Shown here piece by piece: positions 33,230 through 45,253 of a stretch of 64,000 nt of DNA. The position numbers and the translations under genes are program-made. Origin of the DNA: Hysterangium stoloniferum (taxonomy: Eukaryota > Basidiomycota > Agaricomycetes > Hysterangiales > Hysterangiaceae); assembly GCA_015178975.1 (NCBI GenBank), contig WHVD01000029.1:682001-746000 (forward strand), given 5' to 3'. Positions within the stretch are counted from its first letter, which is position 1; every line of letters starts with the position of its first letter. The notes beneath the pieces were generated by a model. That model did no database searches. It saw only the letters and a program-made list of their open reading frames with translations, and was not told where the DNA came from.

Positions 33230-35307
33230 CTAATGGTGTTCTTTAATCAACGCCTCTGCCGCTACCGAACGAGGCACGAAACTACATTTGAAAGGTGCAG
33301 GACGTCTGTCAGGATCTTCAACATTTCAGTTATATGATATCTAGTGAAAATACTCACGAAAGCATTCCTGGAATAAATGCGTTAGCATCCGGACGGAGTG
33401 CGCCAGGGGGGAGAATGATGTTGAAGACGTGCAGAATTGATGCTATGGTAATGAAGAGACTACTTTCCGCCATAGCGCGGCCAGGACATGCCCTACCACG
33501 CTCAGTTAGTTGTGAATAATAATCCAAATCCTCTTTACCTTCTTCCGAAACCAAAAGCAGCGGCCGGGTCTTTCATGTCGGGGGAGTGTAGAAATCGTTC
33601 GGGCTTGAATTCCATTGTATCCGGGCCATACATGGCCTCAGAGTGAAGTATACCCCTATACCAGCTCTTGCAAGACTAAATTAACTCAATGGTGGCACAC
33701 GAACCATGCATTTCCTTGGACTATAGTGCCAGCAGGTATGAAGTATTGGCCAACGACGTCATCTTGCATAAGACGATGCGGGATTGCGATAGTTGCGACG
33801 GGATGCCAGCGCAATGTCTCCTTGCACAATGCGACAAGGTATGGTAGCTGGCTGCGATCTTCGAACGACGGCAAACGGTTTGGTCCTATAACCGCATCGA
33901 GCTCTTTCTGGGCAGTCAATTGAGCTTCTGGATACAGAATCATGGCAAGAATAAAGATTTCCAAGGTACAAGATGTCTGAAACATTAAAACTATTGAGCA
34001 TTGCCGGAACCAAAAACCGAGATGCTTACCGTCTCAGCGCCTGCCCCATAAACGACTCCTGCTAAGTTGCGAATAAGTTCTTCTTCACCTTCCGAGACCT
34101 TCTGATCCTTCGCTTTTGCATATGCTTCCTCTAATAATGTGGCGGTCAATGACGGTTTCGCAGTTCCAGCCGCCTGAGCACTTGTCTTATCTCCAATCAC
34201 TGGTCAACCAGAGAATAAAACATACAAGTTCGTTCTTTACCCATTGGAAGGGTATAGTAGGCATATCCAGGACTCTTTTCTTCCAAATTTTGGCCTTCTT
34301 CTGAAAGCCGGCGCCCGGAAACCATTCAGGAAGTCGTTGCACTATGACATTAGTGAGATGGAGGGGTGGACAGAGGAATAATGGTTACATATGGGTATTG
34401 TATTGACCAAATATGAGCTTGGAGGGCCAATTTCTCCAGCCAATCCGAGTACAAATTCAGCAGTTGCAATGTATGGATCGTTTTTCGGGAGTATATCTAT
34501 CCCATATGTAATCTGCATCGATTCAAGGAATGAACGTCTGTCTGAATTTTTTTATTCGATACTGGATTACCTCCATAATAGCTGCTCCTATCGAGTGTCG
34601 GATAAGTGATTCCCAGTTATCCTTGGAGTTATGGAGCTGGTATAGCAGGTTCCTACCAATGGTTCCGGATCACACTTCTGCTATGTGGTATACGAGGATA
34701 TGGCTCACCTTGAATGTTTGGTTTGTACTGGGGTGTATTGGCTCAGCACTCTGCTGTTGAACTTCTGATGAAAGGCATGTCGGTGCTGTCGCCATCGTTC
34801 ACCGTAGGGAATCAAGGCAAGCGACCAAGGCATTCCTGCTCTAGCAAAGATGAACACATAAGACTTCGGTAACGATTTAAATATAACAGAACACGGCATA
34901 CAGTTCAAACATAGGTACGATGGGTCGATCAGAATAAATTGAGGATCTTTTATCCAAAAGTTCATACGCCATTTCGGTCGAGTTAATATATAACAGACAG
35001 GTCCCGAAAACATTGAGACAAACGAGGTCACCTGAAAGAAAATTAGACATGTATTAAGCTCGTACATGGACGCCATTTTACCATATTTCTTATGCCATTC
35101 GGAATATGTTTCCCATTCGTGATGGGATGGTACTTGTCGCAGATTACCTATCAAAAAATCACCAGGAGGACCTGGAGGTAGCTTCAGTCCTGGTGGAAGG
35201 GGGCCATTTAGTAGACCTTTAGGAACCCGTGTCCGAAATACTAAGCGTAACATCACAACGAATAAGCCAACAGTAGTAAAAATCCCTACGGCAGTAGACG
35301 AAGGCAT
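33230..35307 (-). CDS. Cytochrome P450 monooxygenase, 11 exons, 516 aa
   Basis: Haem-thiolate monooxygenase of the basidiomycete secondary-metabolism type. The substrate is unknown. Exons by GT-AG splicing: 35,307-35,082; 35,031-34,902; 34,840-34,709; 34,652-34,571; 34,512-34,389; 34,341-34,241; 34,185-34,030; 33,976-33,705; 33,655-33,539; 33,492-33,358; 33,305-33,230. They total 1,551 nt in one frame, and the introns are 46-61 bp. An N-terminal membrane anchor (about residues 5-25) and a proline hinge PPGPPG precede the catalytic domain. The I-helix has AGAET (313-317), the K-helix has E370-x-x-R373, and PERF follows. The haem loop is F442-x-x-G445-x-R447-x-C449-x-G451. All key residues are present, so the gene is probably functional and anchored in the ER membrane. 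The only clearly intact host gene in the window, it is hemmed in by transposons. Confidence 0.9.
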
Positions 35308-35333
35308 GATTGTGAGTGCAAGCTACTTAGCTG

Positions 35334-35701
35334 CCCCTATGTTCTCTTTTGTATGCTTCAATGTCATTACCCGACGGCGCGTCCGGGTTGTTTGCAATTA
35401 ATTTTGACAAGGCTACTAGTATTCTCCCCTATGTTCTCTTTTGTATGCTTCAATGTTATTATGCAACCTGACGGCGCGTCCGGGTCGTTGCAATTCATTT
35501 TGACAAGGCTACTAGTATTCTCCCCTATGTTCTCTTTTGTATGCTTCAATGTCATTATGCAACCTGACGGCGCGTCCGGGTTGTTGCAATTCATTCTGAC
35601 AAGGCTACTAGTATTCTCCCTATGTTCTCTTTTGTATGCTTCAATGTCATTATGCAACCTGACGGCGCGTCCGGGTTGGTGCAATTCATTTTGACAAGGC
35701 G
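35334..35701. repeat. 95-bp minisatellite (4 units) directly upstream of the P450 gene
   Basis: Units start at about 35,339, 35,431, 35,527 and 35,622. Each contains the CpG-rich core GACGGCGCGTCCGGGTTG and a TTTTGTATGCTTCAATG stretch. The array begins 27 bp upstream of the P450 start codon, so it occupies the promoter or 5' UTR. Confidence 0.92.
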
Positions 35702-35711
35702 ATAGTCCCCC

Positions 35712-35824
35712 TTTTCGTAGAAGACTCCAATGTTTTCGTAGAAGACTTCGTAGCTTTTGTAGAAGATTCCCCAGTTTTTGTAGAAGACTCCGCAGCTTTT
35801 GTAGAAAACTCCACCGTTTTCTAG
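35712..35824. repeat. 21-bp minisatellite upstream of the P450 gene
   Basis: Five imperfect units of the type TTTTGTAGAAGACTCCGCAG follow the 95-bp array without a gap of any size. Seen directly in the sequence. Confidence 0.88.
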
Positions 35825-35926
35825 ACAAAAAAGTCATCTAGCCGGAAAAAGCTGGCAGTTTACCGAGGGCGCGGAAGTCTGGCAGTTTAGACACCATCCC
35901 CCCTACTCACACATACATGCATAGCG

Positions 35927-36793
35927 ATTGTTACGACTCGGCATCCCAACCCCAGATCTCATCCCATAAGCGTCAATTTAAGCTTACTTGCTCTTATGCG
36001 CCGTACCGTCCCCCAGACACGCACTCAATGTGTAATCATCAATTTTTAATAAAGAAATTATTCTCCTGCCATAATGAGACAAATTTCTGTTGTTGTATTT
36101 ACATAATAGCATCTAAAATTAAGTTTTTATAAAAAAAGTCTTATTATCTGGACCAAAAAGGAGATGTGTAAGAATAAAATTCATTAGGATATGACTCTGT
36201 GACATTAGTGTTGAAATAGGATGGATAGTAACTTGCAGGATTCCCGGTGTTGATGGCAGCGAGTTGAGGGGGTCGATTAAGCGTGTGGTGACTGGACCAT
36301 TTAACACTGGGTAAAGGGGGGCTATAGGATATGTTTGTGCATTTTGTGTTAAAATTTCGGGCCCTACACGAGGAAAGGAATGGCGAGTTGTGGATTCGTG
36401 CAGGTACTTGTATTGCGATAATTGCGAAGCAGCATACCCTGACGATGGGATCCACTATTGTCACCATCAGCGCCAACGGGAATTTAGCAAATAATTCCTC
36501 ATTCTCTCGCAAATCTTTTCTTTGCTATATTAATTAGATACATACTTTTAATGCTTGAGGGCTAATTTTCATATTGATGGCAGTTTTCGACATTGCCAGG
36601 CCTGAGGTTTTCCTTCTAATTTTCATAATGCTTGTGTTCCGGCTAGACTACACTGCTTTTAATATCATTTGTCTGGGAGTTTATCAATTTATTTATAATA
36701 AATAAAATAGCTGGGGGCTATATGACACCGGTATGACATAGCGAATATTGATGTGATCAGATCTGTGGTTGGGATGCCGAGTCGTAACAATTG
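35927..36793. mobile_element. Non-autonomous TIR element (about 865 bp)
   Basis: The inverted ends match over about 33 bp with one mismatch: ATTGTTACGACTCGGCATCC at the left and its reverse complement at the right. It has no credible coding sequence. If the ends are TGTT...AACA the flanks share only AT, and the 5-bp sequences differ (GCGAT, ATTGA), so it is not a normal solo LTR despite the LTR-like TGTTACGAC start. It lies about 620 bp upstream of the P450 start codon. Confidence 0.75.
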
Positions 36794-36879
36794 ACTGAGT
36801 CCTGCATGCACACAGGAAACTCGTCTATATATGTGTTATTTCCACACATGCACACAAAAAACCCGTCTTTTCCCCACAA

Positions 36880-37570
36880 ATTATGATTTATCCAAAAACC
36901 CTTTGGACTCTTCTCCAAAAAAGGTGGACCCTCCACCTCAGGGGAATTTGTTAGCAGCCTGATCAAAACCCAACATAACTTTCATCTCACTGTCCCTTCC
37001 AACAGGAGTAGCCTTAGGAACCATACACTTGATGACATGAACAAGTCACTTGTAAGCCTCAGTCATCACTTCTTTTTCCAACAATGGCAATCCAGCATCC
37101 TTGGTGGACCTAGCACCTGAACCAGACAGATCCCACACTCTTGCAGTCCACTGAGTTATGTATCTGAAAAGGAAACATGACTCATGTTTAATGTATTGTC
37201 TATCTAGATATTCTGGCATTCAGAACAAGTGACTGAATTTAGTGACATTGAACATACATCATCAAATGTATTATGCACCTTTTGAAAAAATCCTCTGGCC
37301 TAGGCCCAAATGAACTGAACTCATTCTGCCATGCCTTCACATATTGTGAGAAGGTAATCCAACCCCAACCATCACTTTTTTTGCCCAAAATGTCTTTGAT
37401 TGTACTGTGCAGTGTTTTATAAAATGATTGGAAAAATAGGCTCCAACCAGTCTGCTACTGTGTCCAGTCCTTCACCTTCTTAGCAAATAACAAATTAAGC
37501 AATCTCATCCCAAAGGGGAAATCCTTTATTAGTGGGATTCTGCAAAGTCATATGTACCATGAATACATTA
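36880..37570 (-). pseudogene. Unrecognised intron-containing gene remnant
   Basis: The minus strand reads a Trp- and Lys-rich protein segment with FSQYVKAWQNEFSSFGPRPE, then a GT-AG intron (37,278-37,164, 115 bp). The frame continues after the intron with YITQWTARVWDLSGSGAR and VIKCMVPKATPVGRDSEMKV. There are about three in-frame stops, each explained by one G-to-A or C-to-T change. I do not recognise the family. It may be a host gene fragment or part of a DNA transposon's coding sequence. Confidence 0.5.
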
Positions 37571-37629
37571 TTTCTTCTGAGCTAGATCTCATGTAAAAGA
37601 ATGTGATAACCTTATTGAATAGTATAAAC

Positions 37630-38137
37630 AGTACCTCTCAAATCAGAAGGCCCATGGGCTCTGATGAGGTTGAGAGTGTTGTACTTGAGATGAGAGGTGG
37701 AGATATGTAGAGTAGAATATATGCTAAAGTTTCTGGGGGGAACTAAGTTGATTTTATGACCAAATTGTATGTACAAACATCAGCTAGACTATATAGACTG
37801 TGGAATGTATGCAATACCAAATCCAGTAACAATGAAAGCCTAAACAAGTAATCATGAATCAGGACGAGTAAACACCAAACTAGGTGTTAGGGACAGAATG
37901 GAACAGAGGTGGAGTGTGAAACATGACAGGTCATTTGACCATAATGGGAGTGGGGCTCAGTTAGAGGGCTGATGGGTTGTCTGGGCAGAGTCTGGTGACT
38001 GGTGCATGAAACAGAGTTGGATATAGACAGGTTCAATGTGCATAGGTCCCAGTGGGTTGTCTGATGAGACACAGAGGGTTGGCATAGACAGGTTTGAATG
38101 TGTGGGTGGGTCCCAGTGGACAGGAGGAGTACAATAC
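37630..38137. mobile_element. Family C LTR fragment, reverse orientation (C2)
   Basis: It resembles the reverse complement of C3: the AACACCAAACTAGGTGTTAG, GACAGGTCATTTGACC and CCAGTGGG blocks appear in the opposite order. Both ends are lost, the right one at the junction with the large D-family gypsy. Confidence 0.65.
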
Positions 38138-38537
38138 AGATTACCCTTCTTTACCGGTGACTGTAGCAGTCTGGTTAGGTTGTTATCAGGCCATATTATC
38201 GGCGCAGGACTTATTCACGTGACCAGGAACCCCTGAGGATCTGACCCGCTTGATTCCCGAATGGTCGAGTGAGGTTACTTCTGTTATGGAAGGAGGAAGG
38301 ACGATTTTTAAGCAGGAAGTGTTCTCCTTATTCCTCGAAGCACTCTGTGCACACGATGATGCGTTGCAAACCCTTCACATCCTACTCGGTGGGGATCACA
38401 TCGTGCCCAAGGTTGACTACCAGTATATATACATCTGCATGTTGGAGGAATCTCTTAACGGGGTCACTTGAAATTCATCGTTCACATATTTTACTCTAAG
38501 GGGTCGGTTGAGGCAAAATCAGAGGAGACTCGATAAG

Positions 38538-40487
38538 ATGGTTTTGGAAGTGCTCTACCCTTATAACAACTTGATCCAAGTGCCCGATTCACCCATCTCC
38601 ACAACTAGTTCATTTGTTTGTAACCTAAATGGGTCTCCCGACACTCGTTTCCTTCATTCGCTCAATCGTCCCATTATTTTGCAAGACTTCCCGTTGGATA
38701 TGAGGATGCAAGTTGCAGACCATCTTCAGGAAAAGGGGATGGAAATCTGCACTCCCTTCCACCAACCTCAGCTGCATCGGCCTTTGAATACGATCAAAAT
38801 CAAGAGAGAAATCTCGAAGGAACTCAGCCTGACACCCCACCAGGGGATTCATCGCTCTCGTGTCATGTTCAAACGAATTCCAGATAATCCTACCTTCAGT
38901 GATGAACTACCCACGACTAGGAATAGATCAGTTGCCAACAGGGGTCGACCGTCCTTCTCTACCGCATTCACCGAGGCCATAGCTGGTCAGGTTGCTGGTC
39001 AAGGATCTCTGAACCCAGACGATCCCTGCCATTCCCTGCTGATCTCCTCGAATCCCTTTCTGCCACCAGGAGGACCCCCTAGCAGTTCATCCAGGAGCTC
39101 TAGTAGTTCAGACTATAGAGGGAATTTGGGACATGGGGGGTGTCATGGTGGAGTACCTAACTCTCCCTTTCGAACTCCGACGCAGCCTCGAGCCAGTGCA
39201 CCTATCGATGACTTACCTAAGGATAAAAAGATCTCTCTTAACACCAACGACATCAAGATAAAATGGTCTGACCTTCCTGAATATGATGGAACTCAATCCA
39301 AAGCCTTGGACTACATCATGGATATCATGAGTCTCTTGGAGATCTCAGACTCCATGAGCATGTTGTTAGGAGTTGTTCTGCCAAGACGACTCACTGGTAA
39401 TGCCAAGATCTGGTGGAGCACTCTAGACCGTGAACATCGCACTGAATTCAGTCGATCTCACAGATCATTCCTTTGGGGTATTGTAGAGGGATTACTTGGA
39501 ACTCGTTTGCGCAAATCCTTAGCCTTAGAATGGGAAGCCATGAAATTTTGACAAGTTGGCCACGATCGGGAGACACCTATTCACTATATTCAATGGAGAA
39601 TTAAGCTTTATTGATTCTTGTATGGCTTCCACCAAAATCGAAAGGATGAAACATGCAGACTCATACTCACACTGCCCACGGAATGGCTTTACCTTCTACA
39701 AGGACAACCCATTAACGACATCATGAGCTTACAGACTTATGCTAACAATCTGCAAGAGGCTCTGATTAATGCTTGGGTCCAAACACATCGAGAGCGTTAT
39801 CAGTTTCAGAAGCCCAGAGTCATGATCGCCGAACAGGAAGAATCAGATCTCTGGCATGAAGAAGAGCACTTCAGGGGAATCGATTCCACTAATCAAGGCG
39901 ACGTCCTTCTCAGTGAAGCTGAAGATAAAACCACCCCTAGAAGATCCAACATGAAACAGGGTAAAAAACATGGCAAGTTCTTTTTCGAATGAAGTGACAA
40001 GAAAAGTGTCGCTAAACCCCCGAAGGTGTGCTGGATTTGCGGGAGCTTAGAGCATTTTAAGATTGACTGCCCTCATGCTGGTAAGATGTCGCACTATGTC
40101 TCTATTAACAAATGCTCCACGCAGAACCCATCCGAGGAGGGGGAGGATCAGAGGGCTTACGAAACAGTTTATGGATTAAGCATACAGGGACAAGTACATA
40201 ATGTTGATGAGGAATTGATTTTCATTTCTGTCTACCTTCCTCCATCAGAGGACGAGGTTGTTTTAGATGTGAGTTCATCCCCAAATGAGAATGAAACATT
40301 GCAAGTCTATGTTTCTATATCAGACTATGATTTCCTTGAGAAAGGAGACTGGCTAGATGCTCATTGTCAGAACCAGAAAGGTCTGACTGAGATGGGAGCC
40401 TTATTGCAATCTAAACCTCCTACCATTGAGGAAATCGTCAATGAGGAAGTATTTTCAAACCGATCTAAAGAAATAAGTACATTATAG
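38538..40487 (+). pseudogene. Gag of the D-family gypsy element
   Basis: The first ATG is at 38,538. Frame 38,538-39,551 is open and has a Pro/Ser-rich middle and a capsid-like region (IKWSDLPEYDGTQSKALDYI...). It stops at a TGA (former CGA). The remainder runs on in 39,618-39,992 and 40,026-40,487. The zinc knuckle is CX2CX4HX4C at 40,029-40,070 (CWICG...HFKIDC). Gag would package element RNA. This copy cannot make a full protein. Confidence 0.82.
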
Positions 40488-40573
40488 AAGACCCCTCTGA
40501 GTTAGAGGGATCAGAGGAGGAGAACTTCCCCTTCGACCCAGGGCAGTTACCCAACCTAATTCCTTGTGACGAA

Positions 40574-43500
40574 TTGGATTCTGAAGCGGATGACTTTGTT
40601 CTGAACATACCTAATGGTAGACGTGTCAGGAGGGATGTCAAGCTGGCCATAAGAAAGGAAAGCAAAAGACCCAGGGTCCAATACCCTCGATCCAGTCGGC
40701 TTATGAAAGAGGATTCGACCATTATCTACTGCAGAAGGGATCCCCTGGGTGGATACTCCAGTATTGGGATTTCAGCATTACACATCTACGGATGCATAGG
40801 GGACTCCAAATCCTCTAATCCTATTAAAATCAGGCTAGACACCGGAGCCAATCTTTCCTTAATTTCGGAGGATTTCTATAAGCCACCCCAAGCTCAAGCA
40901 AGGACTTAAATTACACCTCATACAGCTTACTGGTAATGCTAAGGTTTTAGGATATGTTAATATCCCCATTTACCTCGAGGACGACACCGGTATGCTCCTT
41001 AAATTTACTGCCGAAATGTACGTTGTCCAAGGCATGACTGTCCCAATTCTTCTCGGCGAAGACTTTTATGTGAACTATGAAATCGGAACACTATGAGACC
41101 AGCCGTTGGGCTTTAGATTGATTCTGCCAGGGAGGGCAGGGTCTATCCCAGCCAGTTCCTCCAAGGAGCCACAGCCTTTGGCCTTTTCGATTAGCAAGAT
41201 CCCCCTTGAGGAACTAGCCAATGACTCACCTGAATTGACTTCCAAACCAGACAAAGGGGTGTGTACTGAAAGAGTCGCACGGGCCCTACAGGATTGTACT
41301 ATAGAGCCGGAATCAGCTCGACTAGTACCAGTTTTCGTTGGCGATCTTATTGGTACCAATGGATAATTGAGGGAGTCGTGCTGCAGAATGACGATGGGAG
41401 TATACTAGCTGCTCCCACCACTGCTATCTCTAGGGAACGCACCACGATACCTCTCGCTAACCCCTCTCTGACACCAAGAATCATTTGACGAGGGGAAACC
41501 ATTGGATTAATTCACGATGCAAACAAATGGGCCCAGACGCCTAGATCTTCAACTGAGAAAGCATCGATGCAGTCAACAGCTACCAAGATCGCTCACCTCG
41601 TGGAGAGCCTATTGAGAATAGAAGAGGAGCATGTCCTTAATCCTCAACCTTCCGGACAGCCTCCAGAATGGGAACTCGCAGACGATTTCGACCCAGCAGG
41701 CCCTAAAACGTCAGAAGTCACCACCACGGAAACATTTCGAGTGGAGGACCTACATCAGTTGGTCAATTTAGGACCTGACATTCCGGCTGACGTCTCCTCC
41801 CACCTAGAGTCAGTACTGACTAAGAATGTTCAAGCCTTTGGAGTAGATGGGTGTTTAGGACAAGTAGACGTCAAAGTCAATGTCCCATTGAAAGAAGGCA
41901 TGCAACCTATTTCGATGTCAATGTTTCCAACTTCCCCAGCCAATAGGAAGGTCATTGATGAGCAAATGGATACTTGGTTTCAACAGGGAGTAATCGAACC
42001 ATCCAAAAGTCCTTGGGGGGTGCCAGCCTTCGTTGTCTATTGTAATGGGAAACTGAGAGTGGTGATTGACTAAAGAAAATTGAATAGCCTAACAGTTCCC
42101 AACAAATTCCCATTGCCACACCAGTCCGAAATCATGCAAGTGCTTTCAGGGTCCAACATCCTATCTTCCTTTGATGCATTAGCTGGCTTTACCCAACTTG
42201 AAATGTTAGAAGAAGATAAACCAAAGACTGCTTTCAGATCCCATCGAGGACTGTGGCAATTCAGGTGAATGCCCTTTGGACTTCGTAATGGACCCTCTAT
42301 ATTCCAGAGAGTTATGCAGTATGTACTTGCACCTTACCTATGGATATTCTGTCTCATTGATATTGACGACATCATGATCTTTTCCAAGACATGGGATGAT
42401 CATTTAGAGCATCTAGATCAGGTTTTACAAGCCATGATTGCAGCAGGAATCACTCTCACCCAAAAAATGCTAGGTTGGGTATAACTCAATTCTATTACTA
42501 GGTCATAAGGTGTCTAGACTCGGTTTTTCAACCCACCAAGAGAAGGTCGCTGCCATACTGGAACTAGCTACTCCTTCCAAGATAGCAGATCTTCAACACT
42601 TTCTAGGGATGGTCCTGTACTTTTCAGCTTACCATTTTATTCCTGGATAGTTGCTCCGCTCTTTAACCTCTTAAAGAAAGGAGTCCGTTGGACTTGGGAT
42701 TCAGAACATGCCTGAGCTTTTGAAGACATCAAGGTTGCATTGAGCTCTGCTCCAGTACTTGGACACCCCACGAGTGGCATCCCTTATCGGTTATACACGG
42801 ACGCTTCGGACTTCGGACTGGGATGTTGTCTTCAACAAATACAGAAAATGATGCTCAGGGATCTAAAGGACACTAAAATCTATGCCCAAGCAAGATCAGC
42901 CTTTGATGAATCTCAAGACATGCCCATTTTCATTACTCATTATAAAACCAAGGAGCCGGAATTCACTTGGGCAGATTCCTGGGCCTCATATTCTGATGAC
43001 ACCAGTGTCATGGTCAAGCACATCATTGCATATTGGAGCCGCACGCTCAAGAATGTGGAATGTAATTATTCAGCCATGGAGCGAGAAGCGTTAGCTGCTT
43101 TCCAGCCCTTTATTGAAGGAGAACATATCCTTTTGATCACTGACCATGTGGCGTTACAATGGGCCAGATCTTACGAGAATACCAATCATCGACTGGCCAC
43201 ATGGGGGGCGGTATACACTGCATACCCCAGTCTGGAAATCTTACATCGAGTGGGGCGGGTACACAGCAATGTTGACCCACTGTCTAGACTTCCTCAAGTA
43301 CCTGACTGTGCTAGTCCCGCGAGAGACGACCTCTTACCAATCGTAGTGGATTCTCACAACCGGAATGACACTGAGACATTATGGGAGAACAAACCAGTGG
43401 AAAAGGCCATCTTCCTCACTCACCATGAGTTAGTCGAACCAGTTGGGACAATGGAAGAGGTCCCCCAAACGAAATGGGATTTGCACAACCTCCCCAGAAA

Positions 43501-45060
43501 CAATGAAATTGATGAGGCGACCTTTAATCTCTCGAACCCCCAATTTCTCATAGAAATTGATGAGAATTATGTCAAGAAACTTCATGATGGATATCAGAAA
43601 GATCCTGCCTTCAGAAATCATTACGCCACTGATCCCATTTCCCCAAATATGGTAGCTACCCCCTCGCACTATTTCATCGGCAAGAATAAGCTATTATTCT
43701 TTTGAGATTCGGACTGGAAAAGTCAAATCTGCATACCTAGCAGCATGACGTCAACCATACTCAAATTGATAACGCCTTTGAAGGAGCTCATGCAGGTGGT
43801 CACAGACTTTTTCGACTGATGAAGGATCAATTTTTCTGGCCTAGGATGTTACAGGACTGTGTGGCATATGCTTGCAGCTGTGACATATGCCAGAAAACTA
43901 AGGTTGATCATTCCACTCGACAGGGAGCTCTTCGACCCACGGATGTACCCTTAAGGCCATTTGAGGTTGTCTCAATGGACCTGATTACCGGATTGCCTCC
44001 TTCTACAGAAGGCACCTACTCAGCCATCTTTGTCGCTGTGGATAAACTCATGCGTTTCTTAATTTGTGAGCCCACGACTTCAGATCTATCCGCAGAAGGA
44101 TTCATGTGAATCTTTGTGAATAAAGTAGCCACTCCTTTTGGCTTAACCTCAAGGATAATCTGTGATCAAGACAAGAGATGGACCTGTAGGTTCTGGAGAG
44201 AAGTCTGCAAGGTATATGGAAGTGCCCTCATGGTATCTTCATCTCACCATCCTCAAACTGACGGTCAAACGGACAATGCCAATGCCATCATTGAGCAAAT
44301 ACTCAGAGCATACTGCACTTCTTCGAAAGAGGAATGGTCTAAATGGACTCAGATAGTGGCTCATACCTACAATTTGACAGTTCAGAGTTCAACAAGTTAC
44401 GCACCGGCCTTTTTGCTTATGGGATACCTACCGAGAGGAATGTCTCACTGCCTAAGAGGGGACGACCCCGTGGTTCCCAGGGAATTGTCCAATAGCCCTT
44501 TAGCCGACCAATGGATTTTAGAATTGGAAAACCATCGACAGGTGGTGCGGGACTCAATTGCATGAGCACAAGAAATGCAAGCTCACAGCTACAATAAGAA
44601 AAGGAGACTGGCAGAAGATATCTCAGAAGGAGATTATGTCCTAATCAATCCCCATTCCCTCGAGCTTGTCAAAGCCAAAGGACCTGGGAGGAAACTTATA
44701 CAAAGACAAATAGGACCGTTCGAAGTCTTGGAGAAGATCAATCCTCAAGTCTTTCGACTCCACATTCCCTCAGATTATCAACTACACCCAGTGATCAACC
44801 GAGACCATCTTAAAACATACCATCTCTCCCCCAAGGAATTCGGATCGAGGGAGCTACTCGAGAATCCTTGGGAACTAGACCGTAATGACAAGGAGTACGA
44901 GGTAGAAGCTATAGTAGGACACAAAAAGCATCGAAATTGACTCCTCTTCCAAGTTCAATGGAAAGGGTATGGACCGGAAGAGAACACCTGGTTAAACAGC
45001 AACGACCTTCGTAACACACCCGCTCTTCTCAGAGCTTACAAAACTATTTACCGAATCTAA
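40574..45060 (+). pseudogene. Pol of the D-family gypsy element with chromodomain
   Basis: Protease has an intact Asp-Thr-Gly-Ala (40,838-40,849), then a frameshift near 40,880. RT spans about 41,950-42,480, and its catalytic YxDD reads DIDD (42,359-42,370). RNase H (42,740-43,340) keeps its TDASD, EREA and TDH blocks. Integrase (43,819-44,565) has Asp at 43,978, Asp at 44,164 and, 35 residues further on, Asp instead of Glu at 44,272. A chromodomain with QWKGYGPEENTW ends at 45,060, after a TGA at 44,938. At least six stops or frameshifts make it inactive. Confidence 0.88.
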
Positions 45061-45173
45061 CAATCATTTCACCTTTTCACAACAACAACACTGTTTATTT
45101 ACTTTAACTCTACTCCTTACTATTCACCCCCCTCAGCCTTTTACCTCAATAACCAAGCGGAGCTTGAATTTAA

Positions 45174-45180
45174 TATAAAA
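45174..45180 (+). promoter_or_regulatory. Possible TATA box ahead of the third ORF
   Basis: TATAAAA lies 74 bp upstream of the third ORF's ATG (45,254) in a non-coding AT-rich gap. It could allow a separate transcript, but splicing from the genomic RNA is an equal alternative. Confidence 0.3.
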
Positions 45181-45253
45181 ATGGAAAACTGCTAAAAGAA
45201 AATTTTATCCCCCTATCCCTTCCCTCCACGTCAAACTCTCAAACTAGTACACT

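Noticed and set aside
34186-34240. Apparent frameshift in the P450 gene near 34.2 kb
   Set aside because: A 55-bp GT-AG intron (34,240-34,186) restores the frame and fits the length of the other introns.
35367-35837. 156-codon minus-strand frame over the minisatellites
   Set aside because: It arises from translating the 95- and 21-bp repeats. Unit lengths are not multiples of three throughout.
36144-36512. 122-codon minus-strand frame inside the TIR element
   Set aside because: Composition looks random, no motif is present, and the surrounding element has no transposase signature.
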